A stretch of DNA of 64,000 nt from Leisingera methylohalidivorans DSM 14336. GTDB taxonomy: Bacteria; Pseudomonadota; Alphaproteobacteria; Rhodobacterales; Rhodobacteraceae. A program made the position numbers and the translations under genes. Of this stretch, positions 1-9,838 are shown in pieces (positions within the stretch are counted from its first letter, which is position 1; every line of letters starts with the position of its first letter). Below the pieces are notes generated by a model. It was not told where the DNA came from and searched no databases. It worked only from the letters and a program-made list of their open reading frames with translations. Location of the stretch: positions 1,638,371 through 1,702,370 of the forward strand of contig NC_023135.1 in NCBI RefSeq assembly GCF_000511355.1, given 5' to 3'.

Positions 1-65
1 ATCTGCAGCGCGTCCTTGTCATGATCCCACCACAGGGACCGGTAATGCCTACCATCTACTTTCAT
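1..65 (-). CDS. mtnA: S-methyl-5-thioribose-1-phosphate isomerase, N-terminal 21 codons only
   Basis: Only the first 21 codons are in the window; the gene runs off the left edge on the minus strand. The peptide starts MKVDGRHYRSLWWDHDKDAL, which matches the N-terminus I know for MtnA, the methionine-salvage enzyme that isomerises methylthioribose-1-phosphate to methylthioribulose-1-phosphate. An AGGGAGA ribosome-binding site lies about 5 nt before the ATG at 65. The leader between this gene and the upstream metalloprotease folds into a strong nested stem, described separately. With so few residues the call rests on N-terminal similarity alone. Confidence 0.6.
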   Translation of the reverse strand, partial: MKVDGRHYRSLWWDHDKDALQ

Positions 66-84
66 CTGGCTGTCTCCCTAGTCC

Positions 85-143
85 GGCGGCTCAGCACGAG
101 GTGCCGGAATCGACCCGTTTTACGGGTCCGGCCTAGCGCCGCC
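85..143 (-). promoter_or_regulatory. Structured 5' leader upstream of mtnA
   Basis: Nested inverted repeats sit directly before the mtnA ribosome-binding site. The outer arms are GGCGGC (85-90) and GCCGCC (138-143), the inner arms GCCGGA (103-108) and TCCGGC (127-132), and the tip hairpin has arms GACCCG and CGGGTC (112-117 and 123-128). The two inner stems share two bases, so they may alternate. There is no U-tract, so a simple terminator is unlikely. It could be a cis-regulatory RNA; I do not recognise it as a SAM-II or SAM/SAH riboswitch. Confidence 0.4.
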
Positions 144-200
144 TGCGGGATTAGACAACCATCTGCACGGGGAGAATTCAATGATCAGTCGGCAGCCGGG

Positions 201-1046
201 TCAGAGTGAGGCGGTCTTGAATGTATCGCAGGCGTCCACTGCCCCGGTCTCATACCCGCGGGAAAACCAAGCCTGCCGCTGCGCGCTGGTGCCGTGCGAG
301 AAGGTGTGCGGTTGCGGCGCCTGGCCTGCGTTACGCTGCAGCGTATCGTCGCCGATCTGTTTGGCGGCGTTCATCGCTTCGCTGATGTCCCCCGGCTCCA
401 GCGTGCCCAAGTCATCACGTGCGTAGCGGGCCCAGACCCCGGAGAAGCAGTCGGCCTGCAGCTCTGTGCGCACGGAAATCGCATTGGATTCCACTTCGCT
501 CACCTGCGCGCGGATCCGTTGGGTTTCGCCCAGGATGCCGAGTTCATTCTGCACATGATGGGCAACCTCATGGGCGACAACATAGGCGGCGGCAAAATCG
601 CCGCCGGCACCCAGCCGCTGGCTGAGCGTGGTGAAAAAGGCCGTGTCGAGATAGACTTTCTCATCCAGCGGGCAATAAAACGGGCCGGAGGCGCCGGACG
701 CCCCGCCGCAGGGCGATTGCGTCACGCCCTTGAACAAGACCAGCACCGCCGGGTCGTAGGACCGCTCCAGCTGCTGCTCAAAAATCGCGGTCCAGATCTC
801 CTCAGTGTCGGCCAGGGCCACGCTGACAAATTCCGCGGCCTCCTGGTCGGCTTCGGTGACCGGCGCGGACTGGCGGCTTTGCGGCGCTGACCCTTGCAGC
901 AGCGGCGTGAGGTCGACGCCCAGAAAGGCCCCGACGACAACGATCAATACTGCCCCCGCACCGCCGATCCCCGCGGTCCTGCCTGTAAGCCCCCGGCCGC
1001 GCCGGTCCTCGATATTCCGGCTTCCACGGCGCCCTCTCCATCGCAT
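201..1046 (-). CDS. Neutral zinc metallopeptidase, YpfJ family
   Basis: A 281-residue protein of the YpfJ-like neutral zinc metallopeptidase family (Pfam Zn_peptidase). The basic N-terminus is followed by one hydrophobic segment at about residues 27-45 and a serine/glutamine-rich linker, so the enzyme is probably anchored in the inner membrane with its domain outside. The zinc motif HEVAHH is visible, followed by the expected conserved second half. The start at 1046 has an AGGAGG site 5 nt upstream. It lies on the same strand as mtnA, but the roughly 135-bp gap with its own structured leader suggests separate control. The physiological substrate of the family is unknown. Confidence 0.88.
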   Translation of the reverse strand: MRWRGRRGSRNIEDRRGRGLTGRTAGIGGAGAVLIVVVGAFLGVDLTPLLQGSAPQSRQSAPVTEADQEAAEFVSVALADTEEIWTAIFEQQLERSYDPAVLVLFKGVTQSPCGGASGASGPFYCPLDEKVYLDTAFFTTLSQRLGAGGDFAAAYVVAHEVAHHVQNELGILGETQRIRAQVSEVESNAISVRTELQADCFSGVWARYARDDLGTLEPGDISEAMNAAKQIGDDTLQRNAGQAPQPHTFSHGTSAQRQAWFSRGYETGAVDACDTFKTASL

Positions 1047-1330
1047 GTCATCCTCCTGGGTTTCAGGCCTATCGGCATCTCGGGATCAGTTAGCGGTGCC
1101 TAAGCGGCTATCAATGAATGCTGCGCAGGCGGGGCAGTCCGACCGGTCTCTATCAGGACAACCCCTGTTGCGCGCCAAAGGTTCCGCTCACAGCCCAATC
1201 ACACCAACAGCCTTGCGGATATGGTGAGCAGCTTAATCAATGAAAGGAGATTCACATCGGCGCCGATAGCAGTCTGCGCGCGTCCGCGCAGTCATTTCTT
1301 ACATAGTTTCAAAATTGGAAGGGGCACAGC
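1047..1330. other. Intergenic region between metalloprotease and decayed efflux genes
   Basis: No coding stretch or clear promoter was recognised. It lies between a minus-strand gene and plus-strand pseudogenes, so it should hold the metalloprotease promoter. Confidence 0.4.
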
Positions 1331-1800
1331 ATGGCACGACTCTGGATTGGGGCCTGTCTGGGGGGCCGGACTTGCAATGATAGCGGCAGCAGGCCTGATG
1401 CTCGCAGGTCCTGCACCCGCCCAGCAGGATCGCCTTTGCCGGCAACCAGGTTGATCCGGCCACCCGCGCCGTCTCTGTGCGGGCGCAGTTTCAAAACGAT
1501 CACCGGTTGATCTTGGACGGCGCCTTTCTGACCGTCGGCCTGCAATCGCAAGCGGCAGTCGACCGGATCATCATCTGTCAGGCCGGGATCCAGCGCGATC
1601 AGCAGGGGCCGTTTGTTCTGGCAGCGGATGATCAGAACGAGGTGGCCCAGCGCTACATCGTCACCGGCGATGTGCAGGGTACCGGCATCGTTATGCTGGA
1701 TCGGCTGACAGACGGGGAAACCGTTGTGGTCGAAGGCCTGCAAAAAATCCGTCCCGGTGTGGAAGTGGATCCGGTGCTGGCCGGGCGGGCAGGAGAATAA
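1331..1800 (+). pseudogene. RND efflux membrane-fusion protein, remnant
   Basis: Fragments of an AcrA/MexA-type periplasmic adaptor. A signal-peptide-like stretch (WGAGLAMIAAAGLMLAGPAP) is read in one frame. From about 1430 another frame gives GNQVDPATRAVSVRAQF and continues to the C-terminal beta-barrel and membrane-proximal region, ending in a stop at 1800. The hairpin and lipoyl domains, about 200 residues, are missing. The intact family is 350-400 residues; this is at most about 150 in two frames. It precedes an equally damaged RND pump gene, so the whole efflux operon appears dead. Confidence 0.8.
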
Positions 1801-1803
1801 GCG

Positions 1804-3870
1804 ATGTTTTCCTCAATCTTCATCTCGCGGCCGAAGTTTGCGATTGTCATCTCCCAGGTGCTGACGGTCATGGGGTGATCGGCTACTTCGTGCTGTCTGT
1901 GGCGCAGTTCCCTGAAATCACCCCGCCGGTGGTGAACGTCAGCGCAAATTGTCCCGGCGCCAATGCTGAAACCGTTGCAAAGAGTGTCGCTGCGCCGATC
2001 GAGGTACAGGTCAGCGGGGGGGACGGGATGCTTTATATGTCCTCCACTTCAGCTGACAGCGGCAGCTATTCTCTCGTTTTGACCTTTGAGGTTGGAACTG
2101 ATGCCGATATCGCACGTTGGTCAACGTGCAGTACCAGGGGGCGCTGGCAACGGCGGCCCTTCCTGCTGAAGTCACGGCACACGGTGTGGTGTCTCAGAAA
2201 GGTTCTTCCAACATGCTGCTGGCCGCGGCCCTGACATCCCCCGGCAGCTCGTATGACAACGCATTTTTTAGCGAACTATGCCGCGATCAATATCAAGGAT
2301 GCTCTGGCGCGGGTCGATGGTTTGGGCAAGACACGATTCCCGACCAACTTTGAATACGCCATGCAGGTATAGCTGGATCCGAACAAGATGGCCGGCCTAG
2401 GCATTGCGCCCGGTGACGTGATCAACACGGTGCGTGAACAGAATATCGAAGTCTCCGCCGGGCAGGTGGGCGCGCCGCCAGTGCCGGTGATCAAGTCTTT
2501 CAATACAGCATCAACTCCAAGGGCCGCCTGACCGAAGTCAGCGAGTTTGAGGACATCGTCATCCGAACCGGTGACGGCGGCAGCACTGTCCGGCTGAGAG
2601 ATATTGCCAAGGTGGAACCGGGGCCTCCAATTACAATTCCTCGGGTTACCTCGGCTGCGTGCCGGCGACCATCCTGGCCGTCTACCAGTCTCCCGGCGCC
2701 AATGCGCTGGCGGTGTCCGAGGCTGTGCTGGCAGAGTTGGACCGGTTATCGGCGGACTTCCCGGACGACGTCGCCTATTCGGTGCCATTCAACACCACGG
2801 ACTTTGCAGAACAGTCGCTGAATGACGTGATTCCCACCCTGATGATGACCTTCGCGCCGGTGATCTGGGTGGTCTTCATCTTCCTCGGCTCCTTCCGGGC
2901 GACTACTATACCGGCGGTGGCCATCCCGGTTTCCCTTATCGGGACATTTGCCCTGCTGGTGCTTGGCATGTCGCTCAACACCATTTCGCTGTTTGCCCTG
3001 GTGCTGGCGGTCAGCATCGTGGTGGATGACGCCATCGTGGTGGTGGAGAACGTCGAACGGATCATTGCCGAGGAGGGGGCTGCCCCCGGCTGAGGCCGCC
3101 CGCAAGGCGATGGAGCAGATTAACGGCCCGGTGATTGCAACCACACTGGTGCTGCTGGGAGTGTTTGTGCCGGGCACCTTCATGCCAGGAATCACCGGCA
3201 AGGTTTATTCGCAGTCTGCGGAGACCATTTCCGTTGCGGTTGTGATCTCCTCAGTCAACGCGCTGACCCTGTCACCGGCCCCTGTTCCATTATGCTCAAG
3301 GCGCGCTCCGGCCCGCCAAAAGGTCTGTTGGCCCTGTTCGAAAGCATGATCGGCGGCGTACGCAGAGGGTATTTGAGTATCGCCACCCGGGTGCTGCGCC
3401 TGCCGGTGAACGGGCTTGCCATCATCACGGCGGTTGCCTTTGGCTCCGGCAGTATCTTCACTGCCACCTCCAAAGTATTCCTGCCAGCCGAAGACAATGA
3501 CTATCTGACAGCAGCAGCTGGACGCGGCGGGTCTGGTCACAGTGATTCTGGCAATGGCAGTACTGTTCGGCGATCTGTTCCCTGGTCGCGCAATCCTGCT
3601 TTTGGTGATCCTGGCCCTGTTCGGAGCGATTGCGGCGGTGGCAATCGCCGGTAACGACATCAACCTCTACACGCAAATCGGGGTGATCATGCTGATCGGC
3701 CTGGCGTCGAAAAACGCCATTCTGATTGTCGAGTCCGCGATGGAGCAACGCGCCGCGGAATCTCAATCCGCGATGCCGCACAGGAAGCCGCCAAACAGCG
3801 TTTCCGCGCGGTGATGATGACAGCGCTGTCCTTCCTGCTGGGGGTGGGTGCCATTGCTGGTTGCTTCGGG
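1804..3870 (+). pseudogene. RND multidrug efflux transporter (AcrB-like), multiply frameshifted
   Basis: Starts MFSSIFISRPKFAIVISQVL, a typical RND pump N-terminus, then shifts frame near 1870 into GYFVLSVAQFPEITPPVV. Further AcrB-like blocks appear in different frames: a porter-domain segment at about 2400-2660, the transmembrane block with NTISLFALVLAVSIVVDDAI at about 2985, and GVIMLIGLASKNAILIVESA near 3690. In-frame stops and shifts separate the blocks. Only about 2.1 kb of the usual 3.1 kb is recognisable. Several independent lesions argue against sequencing error and for long-standing decay. Confidence 0.9.
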
Positions 3871-3935
3871 TGCCGGCGCGGCCAGCCAGCGTGCCATCGG
3901 CTGGTCCGGCAGGGCTGGCGGTGATTAGCCGGTTA

Positions 3936-4295
3936 TCAGGCGCGGCGCGCCCGCAGGCCGCGGTCATGGGCCGCCGACAGGATCAGATCCCATTTCCGCG
4001 GCGTGCAGCGGAACTCCGGCTCAACGTCGCAGGTCAACGGCGCATTTGCCTCGCTGGGTATCTTTCTGGCCGCGGCGGAAACGCAGCGTTCCAATGCCCA
4101 GAAATCCGTCAAAGACGGGTTGTCAGAAATCACTTGGCTCAGCAGCATTGCCGCAAGCTCCCCGTTAATGCTGTCGCCCTGCAAATTTTGGTACGGCGGA
4201 TCAATTTTAATGTGGTGCGTATTAGCGTCATCCGGATGACTTGTCACCAGGATGTTTTTCAGGCTGCCGCAAAACTGTAAAAAACTACCCGGCAT
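3936..4295 (-). CDS. Hypothetical protein, doubtful
   Basis: A 119-codon reading frame of unknown function, convergent with the efflux pseudogene. The middle and C-terminal part (DPPYQNLQGDSINGELAAML onward) has a plausible globular composition with cysteines and charged residues, but I recognise no domain. No good ribosome-binding site precedes the ATG at 4295, and its 3' end abuts the decaying pump gene. It may be a remnant of a longer gene or a chance frame. Confidence 0.3.
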   Translation of the reverse strand: MPGSFLQFCGSLKNILVTSHPDDANTHHIKIDPPYQNLQGDSINGELAAMLLSQVISDNPSLTDFWALERCVSAAARKIPSEANAPLTCDVEPEFRCTPRKWDLILSAAHDRGLRARRA

Positions 4296-4648
4296 AGCAG
4301 GTTAAGGTAATGGGCGCTGTGTCCTGCCTGCCGGAAGAATCGCTTCGCTCTCTACTTTCACCGCAAGAAAAAAATTCCTGCACAGGTGAAGTGTCACACC
4401 AGGTCCTTGATGGGGAAAATTACCTAACCGTCGTCAATTAAGAGAAAAATGCGGATTTGAGGGGTGCGTCAATAGATAGCACCCTTGACTTGATAGAGTG
4501 CCAATGAAACGCTTCTGCACGTGCAAAATAATCCGCACACGCCCAGCCCGGCGGGCCGATTTATGTGGCTGTGCAGTGACAGTAGAAACGCTTTCTCTGC
4601 CTTCCGCGCCGGGCTGCAAATCATAAGACAAGTGGGAGAGACTTGATC
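4296..4648. promoter_or_regulatory. Intergenic region and probable promoter of the TAXI transporter operon
   Basis: No coding region seen. It holds an imperfect stem at about 4461-4486 (GGGTGC/GCACCC arms) and a TTGACT -35-like box at 4485-4490. Transcription of the downstream TRAP genes must start here; exact boxes are not certain. Confidence 0.35.
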
Positions 4649-5611
4649 ATGAAACACACCAAGTTGGCTATCGGTGCATTGGTGGCGGCGGCCTTTTCGG
4701 CGCCCGCAGCATTTGCTCAGGAATACATCACCATCGGCACTGGCGGCGTGACCGGTGTTTATTATCCGACCGGCGGCGCCATCTGCCGTCTGGTGAACAA
4801 GGGCCGCAAGGAGCATGGCTTCAAATGCGCCGTCGAATCCACCGGCGGTTCCGTCTACAATGTGAACACCATCCAGGAAGGCGAGCTGCAGTTCGGCGTG
4901 GCCCAATCCGACATCCAGTACAATGCCTACAACGGTGTCGTGCAATTCGAAGGCAAGCCGTTCGAAGGCTTGCGGGCCGTTTTTTCCGTCCATCCGGAGC
5001 CGTTCACCGTTGTCGCCCGTGCCGATGCCGGCATCAGCAGCTTTGAGGATCTGAAGGGAAAGCGTGTCAACATCGGCAACCCCGGGTCCGGCCAGCGTGC
5101 AACCATGGAAGTGCTGATGGAAGCCAAGGGCTGGGGCATGGAAGATTTCGCGCTGGCAACCGAGCTGAAGGCGGCGGAACAGTCCGCAGCGCTATGCGAT
5201 AACCAGATCGACGCCATGATCTACACCGTTGGCCACCCCTCCGGTTCGATCCAGGAAGCCTCTACCGCCTGTGACTCGGTTCTGGTCACCGTGGACGGCG
5301 AGGCCGTGGAAAAGCTGGTAGGCGACAACTCCTTCTACCGCACCGCAACCATCCCCGGCGGCATGTACCGCGGCTCCGACGAGGACGTGAAGACCTTTGG
5401 CGTGGGCGCGACTTTTGTGACCTCGGCAGACGTCTCCGAAGATGCGGTTTATGCGGTTGTCAGCTCGGTGTTCGAAAACTTCGAGGCGTTTCAGAAGCTG
5501 CACCCGGCCTTCGCCAACCTGAAGCCGGAAGAGATGATCGCGGACGGTTTGTCGGCACCGCTGCATGCCGGTGCGGCAAAGTACTACAAAGAAAAGGGCT
5601 GGATCGAGTAA
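4649..5611 (+). CDS. TAXI-family TRAP transporter solute-binding protein
   Basis: A 320-residue periplasmic binding protein that captures an organic acid or related solute for the adjacent TRAP permease. A Sec signal peptide spans residues 1-25 and ends AAFAQ. The mature protein begins [20 protein letters not shown], the hallmark of the TAXI (TRAP-associated extracytoplasmic immunogenic) family, and has the expected length. The ATG at 4649 is 8 nt after GGGAGAG; a TTG two codons earlier is too close to the site. A hairpin follows the gene before the permease, which could lower permease expression relative to the binding protein. The ligand cannot be read from sequence; some characterised TAXI proteins bind glutamate or related dicarboxylates. 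Confidence 0.93.
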   Translation: MKHTKLAIGALVAAAFSAPAAFAQEYITIGTGGVTGVYYPTGGAICRLVNKGRKEHGFKCAVESTGGSVYNVNTIQEGELQFGVAQSDIQYNAYNGVVQFEGKPFEGLRAVFSVHPEPFTVVARADAGISSFEDLKGKRVNIGNPGSGQRATMEVLMEAKGWGMEDFALATELKAAEQSAALCDNQIDAMIYTVGHPSGSIQEASTACDSVLVTVDGEAVEKLVGDNSFYRTATIPGGMYRGSDEDVKTFGVGATFVTSADVSEDAVYAVVSSVFENFEAFQKLHPAFANLKPEEMIADGLSAPLHAGAAKYYKEKGWIE

Positions 5612-5628
5612 TCCACCCAACAAAAGGA

Positions 5629-5655
5629 ACGGGGCGCATTTGGCGCCCCGTTTTG
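5629..5655 (+). terminator. Hairpin terminator or attenuator between TAXI binding protein and permease
   Basis: Perfect 9-bp stem ACGGGGCGC/GCGCCCCGT with a five-base loop, followed by TTTT. It lies 18 bp after the binding-protein stop and before the permease, consistent with partial termination that keeps binding protein in excess. Confidence 0.75.
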
Positions 5656-5723
5656 CCTGAGGCCGCTGCCCAGGCTTGAAAAATTCAGGCCCCGGGAAAC
5701 GGCGGCCTTAGGGGAGATTATCC

Positions 5724-8333
5724 ATGGCATCCGATGCACAGGGAAATCGGCCGCTCAGCGAAGAAGAGCTTCAGGAACTTGTCGCGTCCTCAGACGCAGG
5801 CGCCCGCAATCCGGTAGGAAGCGTGGGGCTGTTCCTGGCAATCGTCGCAGTCATCTGGTCGGTATTCCAAGTCGTTCTGGCTTCACCCGTTTCCAACCTG
5901 CTGTTGCCCGGCAGTGTGGTGAACAATTCCCGGCAAATCCATTTGGCCTTTGCCATTTTCCTGGCCTACGCCGCCTATCCCGCGCTGAAGTCCAGCCCGC
6001 GGAGTTACATTCCTATTCAGGATTGGATCTTCGCGCTGGCCGGAACCGTGATCGCGATGTACGGCTATATTTTTTACCAGAAGATCGTCGATTCCGGCGG
6101 GCTTGCCGATGATATGGACAAGTGGTTCGCACTGGCAGGCCTGATTCTGCTGTTTGAGGCCGCGCGCCGCGCGCTTGGCCCGGCAATGGCGATTATCGCA
6201 ACCATCTTCCTGGCCTATGTGTTTTTTGGCTCCTCCGAATGGGTGCCGGAAGTCATACGCTGGAAGGGCGCCAGCCTCAAAAAGGCTATGAGCCATATGT
6301 GGATCACGTCCGAGGGCGTGTTTGGCATCGCCCTGGGTGTTTCCACAAAATTTGTCTTCCTGTTCGTGCTGTTCGGCGCGCTGCTGGATAAGGCTGGGGC
6401 AGGCAATTATTTCATCAAGATGGCCTTCGGCGCCCTTGGCCACCTGCGTGGCGGCCCGGCCAAGGCGGCGGTTGTTGGTTCTGCCGCAACCGGTCTGATC
6501 TCCGGCTCGTCGATTGCCAACGTGGTCACCACCGGCACTTTCACCATCCCGCTGATGAAACGGGTGGGTTTCACCAGCGAACAGGCCGGCTCGGTCGAAG
6601 TGGCGTCCTCGGTCAACGGCCAGATCATGCCGCCGGTGATGGGCGCTGCCGCCTTCCTGATGGTGGAATACGTGGGCATCTCCTATGTCGAGGTGATCAC
6701 CCACGCCTTCCTGCCGGCCGCGATCTCCTACATTGCGCTGGTCTATATCGTGCATCTGGAAGCGGTGAAGCGGAACATGCCGACGCTGGGCAACCGGGTG
6801 GTTTCCATGGGCCGGACCATCGGCGGCATGGCGCTGTTCTTTGCCGGCTTTGCTGCCCTTTGCTATGGCGTGCAGTATCCGGTCAAGTGGATCACCTCAG
6901 CGATGCCGGGCGCCTCCGGGCTGACACTGGCGGCGCTGGTGTTCGCGGCTTACGTAGCTCTGCTGTGGCTTGCCTCCGGCGTCGATGACCTGGTGCCGGA
7001 TGACCCGAACGCCAAGGAGGTCGAATTACCTGTAGTGGGCGAGATCTATAAGGCTGGCCTGCATTACTTGCTGCCGATCATCGTGCTGGTCTACTTTTTG
7101 ATGATCGAACAGAAGTCGCCGGGCTTGTCTGCCTTCTGGGCCACCGCGCTGCTGTTTGTGATCCTGCTGACCCAGAAACCGCTCAAGGCGATTTTCCGCG
7201 GCCAAAGCAATATGGCCAATTCCTTTATGGAAGGCGTCCACGACTTGTGGAACGGGCTGATCGACGGTGCCCGCAACATGATCGGCATCGCGCTGGCCAC
7301 GGCCACGGCTGGTGTGATCGTGGGCACCGTGACACTGACCGGTGTCGGGCAGGTGATGTCCGAACTGGTTGAGTTTGTCTCGGGCGGCAACCTGATTTTG
7401 ATGCTGGTGATGGTTGGTATCTTGTCGCTGGTTCTGGGCATGGGGCTGCCGACAACGGCGAACTACATTGTTGTCAGCTCGCTGATGGCCGGTGTGGTTG
7501 TTGAACTTGGCGCCCAGTCCGGTCTGATCGTGCCGCTGATTGCCGTGCATCTGTTTGTGTTCTACTTCGGGATCATGGCCGATGTGACGCCGCCTGTTGG
7601 CCTTGCCAGCTTTGCTGCAGCGGCTGTGTCCGGCGGCGATGCAATCCGCACCGGCTTCACCGCCTTCTTCTACTCCTTGCGGACCGTGGCACTGCCGTTT
7701 GTGTTCATCTTCAACACCGACCTTCTGCTGATCGATGTGAACTGGATACAAGGCATTCTTGTCGCCATATCAGCCACCATCGCCATCCTTGTCTTCACGG
7801 CCGGCACCATGGGCTACTTCGTCAGCCGCAGCCGGATTTATGAGAGTGTCCTACTGATCTTTGCAGCCTTCGCGCTGTTCCGGCCGGACTTCTTCATGGA
7901 CCGGATGATGCCGCCCTATGCCGAAGTGCCGCCGGCTCAGCTGGTTCAGGCCTTGGATGAGGCTGAGGCGGGTGCGGAGTTCAGGATCACGGTCGAAGGC
8001 CCTGATTTCGATACCTCCGAGATCAAAAGCACTACGATGATCCTGACGGCCGATGGCTCTGGCGGTCAGCAGGCAGTGGATGCCTATGGCCTGTTGCTGC
8101 TGGAGGAAGACGGCGTTGTGAAGCTGGACGAACCGATGTTCGGCACCCCGGCGGCGCCCAGTTTGGAGAGTTTTGATTTCTATGCCGATGAACCGGTGCA
8201 GGTCGCAACGATCCAGGCCCCGGCCAGCCAACTGCCCAAGGAGCTGATCTTTATACCGGCGCTGCTGCTGGTCGCGCTTGTTGCGCTGATGCAGCGCGGC
8301 CGTTCGCGTGAACAAAAAGGAGTCCCGGCATGA
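5724..8333 (+). CDS. TRAP transporter fused permease (4TM/12TM), TAXI type
   Basis: An 869-residue inner-membrane protein that fuses the small (DctQ-like) and large (DctM-like) TRAP subunits, as usual in TAXI systems. It drives solute uptake with an ion gradient. Helices begin near residue 32 and fill most of the length. Large-subunit signatures include GSAATGLISGSSIANVVTTG and GMGLPTTANYIVVSS. After about residue 690 there is a hydrophilic C-terminal section and a last helix near residues 845-860. The start at 5724 has GGGGAG upstream. The stop overlaps the next start by 4 bp (ATGA), so the stress protein is translationally coupled. Confidence 0.93.
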   Translation: MASDAQGNRPLSEEELQELVASSDAGARNPVGSVGLFLAIVAVIWSVFQVVLASPVSNLLLPGSVVNNSRQIHLAFAIFLAYAAYPALKSSPRSYIPIQDWIFALAGTVIAMYGYIFYQKIVDSGGLADDMDKWFALAGLILLFEAARRALGPAMAIIATIFLAYVFFGSSEWVPEVIRWKGASLKKAMSHMWITSEGVFGIALGVSTKFVFLFVLFGALLDKAGAGNYFIKMAFGALGHLRGGPAKAAVVGSAATGLISGSSIANVVTTGTFTIPLMKRVGFTSEQAGSVEVASSVNGQIMPPVMGAAAFLMVEYVGISYVEVITHAFLPAAISYIALVYIVHLEAVKRNMPTLGNRVVSMGRTIGGMALFFAGFAALCYGVQYPVKWITSAMPGASGLTLAALVFAAYVALLWLASGVDDLVPDDPNAKEVELPVVGEIYKAGLHYLLPIIVLVYFLMIEQKSPGLSAFWATALLFVILLTQKPLKAIFRGQSNMANSFMEGVHDLWNGLIDGARNMIGIALATATAGVIVGTVTLTGVGQVMSELVEFVSGGNLILMLVMVGILSLVLGMGLPTTANYIVVSSLMAGVVVELGAQSGLIVPLIAVHLFVFYFGIMADVTPPVGLASFAAAAVSGGDAIRTGFTAFFYSLRTVALPFVFIFNTDLLLIDVNWIQGILVAISATIAILVFTAGTMGYFVSRSRIYESVLLIFAAFALFRPDFFMDRMMPPYAEVPPAQLVQALDEAEAGAEFRITVEGPDFDTSEIKSTTMILTADGSGGQQAVDAYGLLLLEEDGVVKLDEPMFGTPAAPSLESFDFYADEPVQVATIQAPASQLPKELIFIPALLLVALVALMQRGRSREQKGVPA

Positions 8334-8761
8334 ACAAACCCGTCCTATGCGCCCTGGAATTGAGTGACCAAGCGTCCGACGAAAAGGTTCTGTCTCAGGC
8401 TGCCCGGCTGGCGGAGCTGGACGGTGCCCAGCTGGACGTCGTCAATGTGCTGCCTGATTTTGGCGAAAGCTGGGTGTCGGGCTTCTTTGAGGAGCACCAC
8501 CATCAAAAAGCGGTCAAGGACACCACCCAGCGGCTGCGCGATCTTTGCACCAAGGTGCTGGGAAAGGATGGCAACGCCAAGGTTCGCCACCTGGTGGCCA
8601 CCGGCAAAGCGTATCAGGAAATCCTGAAGGTAGCTGAAACGGCGGGCAGCGGGCTGATTGTAATCGGGGCCCACAAGCCGGATCTCAAGGATTACCTGCT
8701 TGGTCCGAATGCGGCTCGGGTGATCCGGCATTCGGACTGCTCGGTCTTTGTGGTTCGCTGA
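8330..8761 (+). CDS. Universal stress protein (UspA family)
   Basis: A 143-residue cytoplasmic protein with one USP domain: an N-terminal beta strand (PVLCALELS), then LIVIGAHKP and LLGPNAARVIRHSDCSVFVV at the C-terminus, corresponding to the ATP-binding G-2x-G-9x-G motif of the family. The usual serine after LLG is proline here. Its overlap with the TRAP permease gene suggests a regulatory partner of the transporter, as known for the TeaD-TeaABC TRAP system of Halomonas; that role here is inference. Confidence 0.9.
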   Translation: MNKPVLCALELSDQASDEKVLSQAARLAELDGAQLDVVNVLPDFGESWVSGFFEEHHHQKAVKDTTQRLRDLCTKVLGKDGNAKVRHLVATGKAYQEILKVAETAGSGLIVIGAHKPDLKDYLLGPNAARVIRHSDCSVFVVR

Positions 8762-8765
8762 AGAT

Positions 8766-8793
8766 ACTAAGGGCGCCTGCGGGCGCCCTTAGT
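8766..8793. terminator. Bidirectional terminator between the stress protein and AttH-like gene
   Basis: Palindromic stem with arms CTAAGGGCGC and GGGCGCCCTTAG around a short loop, between two convergent genes. The AttH-like stop codon lies inside the right arm. Confidence 0.65.
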
Positions 8794-9838
8794 CGTAGCC
8801 GGTCATCTCAAGGTAGCCCATTCCGGAATGGCTGCCGCTGACCGACACCGGCCCCTCCCAGTAAGAAAATGTTGTTCCCATCCAGCTTTGCGGATTAAGT
8901 GCTTGAACTTCAATGGAAACACCTTTTTCTGGCAGGCTTGCATGCCAGCGTGTGGGAATTTTCCGGCCCTGAACATCGCTCGCAGCCAGCGCCTCGGCAT
9001 GAAAGGCTCCAGGCGCCAGCGGCTCTGCTTTTCCATCTGCGGTTATCCATGTGCCTGACGTGAAATCACCGCGTTCGCCACGCAGCACAAACCCCATCAG
9101 CTTATCTCCGCTGTCAAAGCTGAGAGAGAACCAGTCCCAGCCGCTTTGATCCTCGGCCAGAGGCTGGCTTGACCATTCCCGGTCCAGCCAGCCGTGCCCG
9201 GCCACGGCAATAGGCCCGCCAGGCAGATCAAGCATTCCAGACACCTGATAATGCGGTTGAGAGTAATAATAGCTCGCTTGGCCGCTTGCGGATTTCACGG
9301 AATACCCATCCTCTCCATGCAGCGCGAGCGGACCGTCAGCGATGAGCTGCAACTCATAAGAAAACTCTTGCGCTGAAGCGGTTATCTCCATCCTTTCAAT
9401 AGCCTCTCCCGTGGAGCGCATCTGCCAATCGCCGATCCAGGCATCGAAAGGATCAGCCGAAACCCCAGCCTGACCCACACCTCCGCGGGCTATGCGTTCG
9501 GCGAACAGGTGCTGATCCGGCGCCGTCACGGCAGCATGGGCCATCCAGATTTGAGGGCTTTGCCAGCCCTCGGCCTCTCCCGGCGCCAGGGCGGAACGGA
9601 ACAACGTCCACTGGATGCCGTAATTGTTGCCGCCGGCGTCTGTAAGGTTGGCGGTTAAGTACCACCACTCAATGCGGAAATCCGGATGGGCGCCATGATC
9701 CTGAGGAAAAGTCAGCTGGCGGCCAAGCTCTGGAACTGCAAATCCGTCAGCCTCAGTTCCCAGCCCGGCGTAACCTTGCGGCAGGGCCGTAGTGGCCCAG
9801 CCTGCGATGAAGATCGTCAAAACGGATCTAACGTTCAT
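8789..9838 (-). CDS. Secreted lipocalin-like/CrtC-fold protein, AttH-like
   Basis: A 349-residue exported protein related to the AttH/carotenoid 1,2-hydratase fold ('predicted secreted hydrolase'). A signal peptide starts MNVRSVLTIFIAGWATTALP. Family motifs visible are FPQDHGAHPDFRIEWWY near the N-terminus and GHGWLDREWSSQPLAEDQSG in the middle. The reading frame extends far upstream inside the permease gene, but the ATG at 9838 with a signal peptide is the sensible start and overlaps the permease stop by 11 bp. It is the last gene of a three-gene ABC exporter operon resembling Agrobacterium attEFGH. The substrate is unknown. Confidence 0.85.
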   Translation of the reverse strand: MNVRSVLTIFIAGWATTALPQGYAGLGTEADGFAVPELGRQLTFPQDHGAHPDFRIEWWYLTANLTDAGGNNYGIQWTLFRSALAPGEAEGWQSPQIWMAHAAVTAPDQHLFAERIARGGVGQAGVSADPFDAWIGDWQMRSTGEAIERMEITASAQEFSYELQLIADGPLALHGEDGYSVKSASGQASYYYSQPHYQVSGMLDLPGGPIAVAGHGWLDREWSSQPLAEDQSGWDWFSLSFDSGDKLMGFVLRGERGDFTSGTWITADGKAEPLAPGAFHAEALAASDVQGRKIPTRWHASLPEKGVSIEVQALNPQSWMGTTFSYWEGPVSVSGSHSGMGYLEMTGYD

